Assembly: GCA_005880755.1 (NCBI GenBank)
Contig: VBGV01000131.1
Location: forward strand, 1-6,433
Origin: Chloroflexota bacterium
GTDB lineage: Bacteria > Chloroflexota > Dormibacteria > Dormibacterales > Dormibacteraceae
Direction: 5' to 3'
DNA: 6,433 bases
Positions within the stretch are counted from its first letter, which is position 1, and every line of letters starts with the position of its first letter. The notes beneath the pieces are model-generated. The model did no database searches. It was not told the origin of the DNA and was given only the letters and a program-made list of their open reading frames with translations. Both the position numbers and the translations under genes were made by a program. Positions 1 through 5,414 of this stretch are shown in pieces.

Positions 1-393
1 TCGCTCGCCTCGACGCCTTACAACCAGCGCCGGCGCGAGGCCGAGTCAGGTGATCCGAAACGGCGCAAGCACGTCGATTCGGAGATCAAGCGTGTGCACG
101 CGTTTGTGGACGCGCTTCATGAGCGGGACTTCAACCGGATGGGTGAGCTGCTGAAGGAATCCCACCAGAGCCTGCGCGACGATTTCGAGGTCTCGACGCC
201 GCACGTCGATGCGCTGGTCGAGCGCGCGTGGTCCGCGGACGGTTGCTATGGCGCGCGCATCATGGGCGCGGGCTTTGGTGGCAGCGTCCTGGCCCTCGTC
301 GAGGCGCGCGAGACGGAATCGTTCGCTGAAGCCATGAAACGTCCGATCCTCTTCTGCGCCACCGCCGACGGCGCCTTCGTGGGAACGCGGTGA
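1..393 (+). CDS. galK: Galactokinase, C-terminal part (5' end outside window)
   Basis: The reading frame is open from base 1 to a TGA at 391-393, giving the last 130 residues of a GHMP-superfamily kinase. Galactokinase phosphorylates galactose to galactose-1-phosphate in the cytoplasm, the entry step of the Leloir pathway. What is seen: the helical segment with RKHVDSEIKRVHAFVDAL (bases 67-120), the segment ESHQSLRDDFEVSTPHVDAL (157-216) that is typical of GalK, and the glycine-rich GHMP motif 3, GARIMGAGFGG (250-282), which in this family lines the nucleotide and sugar site. The protein ends soon after this motif, as galactokinases do. A GTG at 94 could be mistaken for a start, but the frame and the homology continue upstream of it, so it is internal. 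The stop overlaps the GTG start of the GH2 gene, which indicates co-transcription. Another GHMP sugar kinase is possible, but the motif combination favours GalK. Confidence 0.88.
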   Translation, partial: SLASTPYNQRRREAESGDPKRRKHVDSEIKRVHAFVDALHERDFNRMGELLKESHQSLRDDFEVSTPHVDALVERAWSADGCYGARIMGAGFGGSVLALVEARETESFAEAMKRPILFCATADGAFVGTR

Positions 394-3017
394 GCGACTC
401 GCTGTTCATGCCGCTCACGCAGCGCGCGTCCGGGAGGCGAGAGCTCACCGGCTGGGAGGCGGTGTGGATGCCGCTCGGCGAGGGCGAGGCGGAGCGCCTG
501 ACCATCGGTCGCGGCGTGGGGTGGAAACCGATCGAGGTGCCGCGCCAGCTCGCTGCAGCGGAGGGCCGTCAGGCGGTGTGGTACCGCACGGAGTTTCCTC
601 GTCCGGACCACCCGGGTCGCGTGGTGCTCCGCATCGGCGGCGCGTTCCTCGCCACCAACGTGTGGCTGAACGGGCGGCTGCTCGGTTCGCACTACGGCTA
701 CTTCGCGCCATTTGGTTTCGACCTGACGCCATACCTCAAAGGGGAGAACCTGCTCGTCATCTGCTGCGAGTCACCGATCGAGACGCAGCCGGAGAAGAAG
801 CGCCACATCATGGGCCTGTTCAACGACGGCGACCTCAAGCCGTACCCGGCCTCCGCGTACGCGAGTCTGCCAGAGCCCTACCGACCCGAGGTCCCTCTCG
901 GGCTGTGGCAGCCGGTCCAGCTCGAGTACGTCGGCCCGATCTCGGTGGACTGGCTCCGACTCAAGCCGAGCTTCGAGGCGGGTGACGGACGCCTCGAGGT
1001 GGAGGCGCGCCTGCGCAACCTCGACGGCCGGCAGATGGACGGTGAGGTCGAGCTCGTGGTCCCGATTCCGGGCCGCGAGTCGCTCAAGCTCCGCAGAGAA
1101 GTCCGACTCGGCGGCGGGATGGAGCAAACGGTGGCCATGCGGCTGGCGTTCCCCGGCGCCAAGAGGTGGGAGCCGTGGCGCTTCGGCGAGCGGCACGTGT
1201 ATCGCGCCGAGGTCATCGCGCGCGCAGCCGACGGGGCCGAGTCTTCGCGCATCGACGACGGGTTTGCGTTTCGCGAGCTGTCCTGGGACATCGGACCTCG
1301 GCGGTGGAGCTTTTCCGTCAATGGACGGCCAGTGTTCCTGCGCGGCGCATGCTATGCACCGTCGTACCGGCTGGACGAGCTCAGCGCGGAGCTTTTCGCC
1401 TCCGACATCGCGACCGCAAAGGCGGCCAACCTCGACGCGTTTCGCGTCGTGGCCAACGTTCTGCCGTCGGAGTTCTACCGCCAGGCGGATGAGGCCGGCA
1501 TGCTCGTCTTCCAGGATCTCCCGCTGACGGGCACGTACGTCTACCACGGGCGCAGCGACGAGGCGCGGTTCTTCGAGAGCGCCGCGCGGCAGCAGCAGGC
1601 GGAATTGGTGACGATGCTGCACAACCATCCGTCCATCGCGCTCTGGATCGCGCATGACGAACCGCCGTGGCTCGCGACCAACTTCGACCTTGGTGACGTC
1701 CACTCGGTCCGCCAGAACCACTCGATCGACCAGGACCTGAAGTCCACCTTCGAGCATCTCGATCCCAGCCGGCCGGCCGTGGCGGCGTCGGGCGATATCG
1801 ACCTTCACCTGATGGTTGGCTGGTCGGGCGGCTCGTGGCGTGACATCGGGCTCGTCGAGCCGCTGATGGTGACCGCGTTTGGCGCGCAATCGCTGCCGGA
1901 CGTCGACTCCCCAGCGTGGGACACGATCGGCAAGCGTTGGCCGGTCGCCGACGATGATCCGGCCTGGCGCCACGCGGGCTTCCAGCCTGTCAACTGGGCC
2001 GAGCGGGGCGTGGGCCTTCCATCGGCTCATCCCAGCCTCGAGAAATACATCGAGACCTCGCAGCAGTATCAGGCGCGCCTGCTGCGCTTCGCGGCCGAGC
2101 ACTTGCGAACGCGGAAATTCGAGTCGTGCTGGGGCGCGTTCGCATATCACCTGGTCGACTTTTTCCCCGGCATCGGATTCGGAATGCTCGACGCCGCGCG
2201 CCGACCCAAGCTCGCGCTCGAAGCCCTCGCGACCGCTTTCAAACCCACGCGGCTGATCGTCGAGCCGCTGGGATTCGAAGCCGCTCGGCCATTTGGTTTC
2301 GTGCAGGATCCGCGGACGCCGTTTGCGGCGCGCCTCGTCATCGTCAACGACGACCCCGAGGTCATGGGCCGTGGCACTGTGCGATGGTCGGTATCTCGTG
2401 AGAAGGCTGCCGGCTCGCGCGGACTCGATCGCGTGCGCGACGCGGTGCAGAAGAAGTCTTACTCGGGCGCAGTCGACGTGGAGGTGCCGACCGCGTTCGA
2501 GCCTGCGGTCAGCGCGACCACGCTGAGCCTTCCGCTGGCCGCCGAGGGCGAATACCGGATCGAGGCGACGCTGACTATTTCAGGCCACGAGGTCGATCGC
2601 ACCGAGCTCGCTTTCGTGATCACCTCGGCGCAGGCGCCGGTGCGGACGCGACCGGAGATTCCACGCTACCTGGCGGAGCGCCTGGCCGACCTCTACAGCC
2701 TGCGTCCGGAAGCCCATGGCATGAGCTTCACGCTCGAGAATCGAACGCGTCCGGCCGTGCTCGCGGGCGTCACGGGACTGCGCCTCGACGGCGTGCTCGT
2801 CACGGGCCACCAGCTGCAGATCGAAACCAACGCCGGTCTCGCCCCGCTACCCAGGCGTCTCGATATGCCGCTGGGACGGCGCCTGTTGATCCATGTGGCC
2901 ACTGGTGAGCAGCTTGGTACCGGTGCCCATTCACTCGAGGCTGACGTCACGGTCCCGGGGGTGGCGTCGGGCCGATTGGTGATCGAGAACGGGCCCAAGT
3001 CGCATAGTGAATCGTGA
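390..3017 (+). CDS. Glycoside hydrolase family 2-type protein with altered catalytic residues
   Basis: An 875-residue intact protein without a signal peptide, so probably cytoplasmic. The order is that of GH2 enzymes (beta-galactosidase, beta-mannosidase, exo-glucosaminidase): a sugar-binding jelly-roll at about residues 15-185 (WLNGRLLGSHYGYF at about 92-105; GLWQP at 171-175), an Ig-like domain at about 185-300, a TIM barrel from about 305 (WSFSVNGRPVFLRGACY at 306-322) to about 620 (GFGMLDAARRPK at about 596-607), then beta-rich C-terminal domains. The acid/base motif reads NHPSIALWIAHDEPPW, giving E424 but D423 in place of the clan's Asn. The nucleophile motif, normally of SEFG-Q-S-P type, reads VTAFGAQSLPD, with A496 where Glu is expected. 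It may therefore be non-catalytic, or cleave by another route. The start is GTG at 390 within GTGA, overlapping galK; an in-frame ATG at 408 is the alternative. The substrate cannot be told; the galK context hints at a galactoside. Confidence 0.85.
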   Translation: MSDSLFMPLTQRASGRRELTGWEAVWMPLGEGEAERLTIGRGVGWKPIEVPRQLAAAEGRQAVWYRTEFPRPDHPGRVVLRIGGAFLATNVWLNGRLLGSHYGYFAPFGFDLTPYLKGENLLVICCESPIETQPEKKRHIMGLFNDGDLKPYPASAYASLPEPYRPEVPLGLWQPVQLEYVGPISVDWLRLKPSFEAGDGRLEVEARLRNLDGRQMDGEVELVVPIPGRESLKLRREVRLGGGMEQTVAMRLAFPGAKRWEPWRFGERHVYRAEVIARAADGAESSRIDDGFAFRELSWDIGPRRWSFSVNGRPVFLRGACYAPSYRLDELSAELFASDIATAKAANLDAFRVVANVLPSEFYRQADEAGMLVFQDLPLTGTYVYHGRSDEARFFESAARQQQAELVTMLHNHPSIALWIAHDEPPWLATNFDLGDVHSVRQNHSIDQDLKSTFEHLDPSRPAVAASGDIDLHLMVGWSGGSWRDIGLVEPLMVTAFGAQSLPDVDSPAWDTIGKRWPVADDDPAWRHAGFQPVNWAERGVGLPSAHPSLEKYIETSQQYQARLLRFAAEHLRTRKFESCWGAFAYHLVDFFPGIGFGMLDAARRPKLALEALATAFKPTRLIVEPLGFEAARPFGFVQDPRTPFAARLVIVNDDPEVMGRGTVRWSVSREKAAGSRGLDRVRDAVQKKSYSGAVDVEVPTAFEPAVSATTLSLPLAAEGEYRIEATLTISGHEVDRTELAFVITSAQAPVRTRPEIPRYLAERLADLYSLRPEAHGMSFTLENRTRPAVLAGVTGLRLDGVLVTGHQLQIETNAGLAPLPRRLDMPLGRRLLIHVATGEQLGTGAHSLEADVTVPGVASGRLVIENGPKSHSES

Positions 3018-3060
3018 TCGCGGTGGCATACTTCCTCACTACGCAGTTGGCAGGCCGTTC

Positions 3061-3067
3061 TGATAAT
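3061..3067 (+). promoter_or_regulatory. Possible -10 element (TGATAAT) before the FHA gene
   Basis: The 88-base gap between the GH2 stop and the FHA start holds TGATAAT, in which GATAAT matches the sigma-70 type TATAAT at five of six bases. It would start transcription about 30 bases before the ATG. A TTGGCA lies upstream at 3047-3052, but only 9 bases separate it from GATAAT, too few for a normal -35/-10 pair, and I see no good -35 at the proper distance. The change of gene topic here makes a promoter sensible, but the site itself is weak evidence. I see no hairpin terminator for the GH2 gene in this gap. Confidence 0.3.
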
Positions 3068-3085
3068 TCATTGCCGCACTAGGCG

Positions 3086-3094
3086 AAAGGGAGG
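3086..3094 (+). promoter_or_regulatory. Shine-Dalgarno of the FHA gene (AAAGGGAGG)
   Basis: A purine-rich stretch close to the anti-SD complement lies 11 bases before the ATG at 3106 and supports that start. GGAG at 3090-3093 can pair with CTCC at 3097-3100 across a 3-base loop. This tiny hairpin could partly mask the site but is too short to claim as a regulator. Confidence 0.6.
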
Positions 3095-3105
3095 CTCTCC
3101 ACCGC

Positions 3106-4611
3106 ATGCCAAATGAATACGCAGTGATCCTCCTGGCGCTGGCGGCGCTGCTGACAGGCGGGCTCTACCTGATGACCCGCCGCCGCCGCAAGAAGAAGAA
3201 GTCGGCCCCACCGGTGCGTCCGGCGGCCCCGACGAACCAGACCGCAGGCGTGGCCGCCACCTGGGCGCCCCCGACACCGGCCCGGCCGCAGACGGTCGCC
3301 CCCACGATGGTCGCTCCGCCCCCCGGAACCTCGGGGTGGGGGGCGCCGGCGCCGGCCAAGCCTGCGCAGGGCGGGTGGGGATCTCCGGCGTCGCCGGCCG
3401 TGGCGTCGAACCCGCCGTCGACGTCGCCGAGCTGGGGTGCTGCTCCCGCCGCGCCTCCCGCTCCCGCTCCTGGCCCCGGAGCCTCGCCGGCCCCGACGTG
3501 GGGCTCGCCCGCGGCGCACGCGCCTGCCGCCGGATCCTCTCCGACCTGGGGGTCGCCCCCACCGGCACCGGCGGGTTCGCCGCCTCCTCCACCTGAGTCG
3601 ACAGCGCCATCGTGGGGCGCGCCCGCGGCGCCTGCGCCCGCGTGGGGTCCGCCACCGGCCGCTCCACCTGCCGCCGCGCCTGCTCCCGAGCCGGCCCGGC
3701 CCGGCTTCCCAACCGCGCCATCGTGGAATCCTCCGGCTCCCGCTCCTCCTGCCGGACCGGCGTCGGCCGACTGGGGTGCACCGCCGGCTTCGGGCCCCGC
3801 CTCGCCGCCGACCGTCGCGCCGTCCTGGGACAGCCCGGCCGCGGCGTCGTGGGATATCCCCAAGACCGAAGAACCCGCCGCACCGCCCGCGCCATCCTGG
3901 GGCGCGCCGCCGGCGCCGCCTCCAGCCTGGGGCGCGCCATCCGCACCGGCGCCGCAGCCGCCCAAGCCGCCGGTCGGAGCTCCGTCTCCGCCGTGGTCAG
4001 CGCCCGCCACCGATGAAGCTGCAGCCGCACCGTCTTCGACCGACGCCGATCTGGCGGCGGGTGCGCAGGACGCTCCGGAGCAGCCGGCCGCCAAAGCGCC
4101 ACCTCCGCCCATCTGGAAGCCCGGAGCGTCTGACGGGCTCGGTGACGTCGCCGCGACCATGGTCGCCCCGCCGCCCTCCGACGCCGGAGGGGCGGAGCGC
4201 GAGCCGACGACCCTCATGCCCGCCTGGCAGCCGCCACCTACAAATCCCCCGTCGCTGCCGGAGACGATGGCGATGCCGGCGAGGCAGCAGCAGGCCGCGG
4301 GCGTCGCGGCCGGGCCTCAGTCCGAGCTGACCATCGAGTCGGGACCTGACGCGGGGCACAGCCATCGCGTGGGCGACCATGGACTGCGGATCGGCCGTTC
4401 GCCGGACAATGACATCATCCTGCGCGACCCCGCGACCAGCGGGCACCACGCGCGCCTGGAGCGCCGCGCCGATCAGTTCTGGGTCGTCGACCTCGGTAGT
4501 ACGAACGGCACGTTCGTCAACGGCGAATCCATCCAGGAGAAGCAGTTGAACCACGGCGACCGCCTCACCGTCGGCCAGAACTCAGTCCACTTCTCGCTTA
4601 TCGGAGCCTAA
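3106..4611 (+). CDS. Membrane-anchored FHA-domain protein with Pro/Ala/Trp-rich linker
   Basis: A 501-residue protein in three parts. Residues 5-23 form one hydrophobic helix followed at once by RRRRKKKK. By the positive-inside rule this gives a single-pass anchor with the rest in the cytoplasm. Residues about 34-405 are a low-complexity Pro/Ala/Ser linker with 17 tryptophans, probably disordered. Residues 406-501 are a forkhead-associated domain, a phospho-threonine reader, with its hallmarks intact: GRS at 430-432 (R431), the S-x-x-H motif (S445, H448), and GSTNGTFVNG at 464-473 (N467). The role would be to recruit Thr-phosphorylated partners to the membrane in a Ser/Thr kinase pathway; the partner is unknown. 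The next gene, 26 bases on, is a PP2C phosphatase, which fits. T67, T351, T369 and T387 sit in TM or TL motifs and could be phosphosites. The start has a strong SD. The FHA call is firm; the topology is inferred. Confidence 0.9.
   Translation: MPNEYAVILLALAALLTGGLYLMTRRRRKKKKSAPPVRPAAPTNQTAGVAATWAPPTPARPQTVAPTMVAPPPGTSGWGAPAPAKPAQGGWGSPASPAVASNPPSTSPSWGAAPAAPPAPAPGPGASPAPTWGSPAAHAPAAGSSPTWGSPPPAPAGSPPPPPESTAPSWGAPAAPAPAWGPPPAAPPAAAPAPEPARPGFPTAPSWNPPAPAPPAGPASADWGAPPASGPASPPTVAPSWDSPAAASWDIPKTEEPAAPPAPSWGAPPAPPPAWGAPSAPAPQPPKPPVGAPSPPWSAPATDEAAAAPSSTDADLAAGAQDAPEQPAAKAPPPPIWKPGASDGLGDVAATMVAPPPSDAGGAEREPTTLMPAWQPPPTNPPSLPETMAMPARQQQAAGVAAGPQSELTIESGPDAGHSHRVGDHGLRIGRSPDNDIILRDPATSGHHARLERRADQFWVVDLGSTNGTFVNGESIQEKQLNHGDRLTVGQNSVHFSLIGA
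3262..4227 (+). repeat. Degenerate Trp-Gly / Pro-Ala repeats encoding the FHA linker
   Basis: This stretch encodes residues 53-374 and carries tryptophans at 53, 78, 91, 110, 132, 148, 170, 180, 207, 223, 241, 249, 265, 275, 297, 337 and 374, spaced 8 to 40 residues apart. The usual unit is [S/T/A]-W-G-[A/S/P]-P followed by a run of P and A; ten of the 17 are followed directly by Gly. At DNA level the units are only loosely alike. A TGGGGCGCGCC core recurs at 3613, 3898 and 3928, the last two exactly ten codons apart, which hints at local duplication. It is a protein-level repeat, not a strict DNA tandem array. Confidence 0.8.
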
Positions 4612-4634
4612 TGCCGGTCCGGCTCGGTAGGTAG
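4611..4634 (+). other. Seven-codon mini-ORF (MPVRLGR) overlapping the FHA stop
   Basis: TAATG at 4609-4613 joins the FHA stop to an ATG. That frame runs for seven codons and stops at TAG 4632-4634, three bases before the TTG start of the phosphatase and in the same frame. It could be a translated leader that couples the phosphatase to FHA translation, a decayed original start, or chance. No SD of its own is visible; it would rely on ribosomes ending the FHA gene. Confidence 0.25.
4626..4634 (+). promoter_or_regulatory. Probable ribosome binding site of the PP2C gene (GGTAGGTAG)
   Basis: A purine-rich GGTAGGTAG, an imperfect SD match, ends three bases before TTG 4638. It is the only candidate before the phosphatase start. 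It overlaps the end of the seven-codon mini-ORF, so ribosomes terminating there would already sit at the phosphatase start. Confidence 0.4.
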
Positions 4635-4637
4635 CAA

Positions 4638-5414
4638 TTGCGACTACGCATCGCGTGGGCCACCGACCCAGGGCTCGAGCGGGAGGAGAACGAGGATTCC
4701 GTCGCCGTGTGGCGGAACAAGGCCGGGCTCGACACGCTGATCGTGGTCTGCGACGGGATGGGCGGCCACGCGGCGGGCCAGGAGGCGAGCTCCCTCGCAG
4801 TGCAGACGGTGACCAAGGTCCTCGCCGAGGATGGGGAGGAAGGCCCCGATGTCGAGCGTCTGAAGCGCGCGTGCAAAGAAGCCAACAAGGCGGTGTTCAA
4901 GGCGGCGCAGGACAATCCCGACTGGTTGGGCATGGGCAGCACGATGGTGATCGCCGCCATCCGCTCGGGTGAGATTGCGGTGCTCAACGTCGGCGACAGC
5001 CCGGCGTATCTCTTTCGAAGTGGGTTCGCGAAGCTCATCTCGCAAGACCACTCGTGGCCGGCCGAGCAGGTCCGCCTCGGGTTGATCAAGCCGGAGGAGG
5101 CGGCCAACCATCCGCAGAAGCACAAGCTCACGCGCGCGGTCGGAGTGTGGGAACAGGTGCAGCCGTTCACCGACAAGATGAAGCTCGAGGAAGGCGACGC
5201 GGTGGTGCTGTGCAGCGACGGCGTGGAGACGGCGGGTGTGAGCGTGGAGGAGATGGGACGCCTGCTGCTCAAGGACGGGAACCTCGACCGAGGCGCGGAG
5301 CGCGTGATCGAGCGATGTCGGGAGCTCGGCGCCCCGGACAACGTGACGCTCGCGGTGGCGCGGGTGGAAGTCGACGTGACGAAGACCGCGGTGCTGCCGA
5401 AGCTGAAGATCTAG
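4638..5414 (+). CDS. PP2C-family (PPM) serine/threonine protein phosphatase
   Basis: A 258-residue soluble metal-dependent phosphatase that removes phosphate from Ser/Thr residues, the usual counterpart of Hanks-type kinases. The PPM motifs are all present: TDPGLEREENEDS at 9-21 with phosphate-binding R15 and acidic E19/D20; VVCDGMGGHAAG at 36-47 with metal ligands D39/G40; GSTMV at 100-104; NVGDSPAYLF at 117-126; the flap from DHSW (137) to LTRAVG (164-169); CSDG at 192-195 with D194; and APDNVT at 232-237 with D234. There is no membrane segment after the catalytic domain, unlike PstP-type phosphatases. TTG at 4638 is the start: an in-frame TAG lies two codons upstream, no ATG or GTG follows before the first motif, and the resulting N-terminus MRLRIAW has the normal length. 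It follows the FHA gene by 26 bases, so it is probably in the same operon. Its TAG stop shares CTAG with the convergent gene. Confidence 0.92.
   Translation: MRLRIAWATDPGLEREENEDSVAVWRNKAGLDTLIVVCDGMGGHAAGQEASSLAVQTVTKVLAEDGEEGPDVERLKRACKEANKAVFKAAQDNPDWLGMGSTMVIAAIRSGEIAVLNVGDSPAYLFRSGFAKLISQDHSWPAEQVRLGLIKPEEAANHPQKHKLTRAVGVWEQVQPFTDKMKLEEGDAVVLCSDGVETAGVSVEEMGRLLLKDGNLDRGAERVIERCRELGAPDNVTLAVARVEVDVTKTAVLPKLKI

Noticed and set aside
771..2150. 459-codon open frame on the minus strand
   Set aside because: Antisense to the GH2 gene, Arg/Leu/Val-rich composition without a recognisable domain; a GC-rich shadow of a strongly supported gene.
390..3017. GH2 gene as a pseudogene
   Set aside because: Despite the missing nucleophile, the frame has no internal stop or frameshift and all domains are present, so pseudogene status is not supported by sequence alone.
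3047..3067. TTGGCA plus GATAAT as a sigma-70 promoter pair
   Set aside because: Both hexamers are good singly, but the 9-base spacer is far from the usual 16-18, so only the -10-like element was kept, at low confidence.
3106..3204. Cleavable signal peptide at the N-terminus of the FHA protein
   Set aside because: The positive cluster follows rather than precedes the hydrophobic helix, and there is no clear cleavage site; a membrane anchor with a cytoplasmic C-terminus fits better, as FHA domains act inside the cell.
3068..4217. Two long minus-strand frames (about 344 and 350 codons) opposite the FHA linker
   Set aside because: Their Arg/Pro/Ala- and Gly/Ala-rich sequences are mirror products of the Pro/Ala/Trp linker codons; no domain, and the plus strand carries a real FHA protein with SD and anchor.
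3262..4227. CRISPR-like or strict tandem DNA repeat
   Set aside because: Unit length and sequence vary and the regularity is at protein level; no constant repeats with unique spacers.
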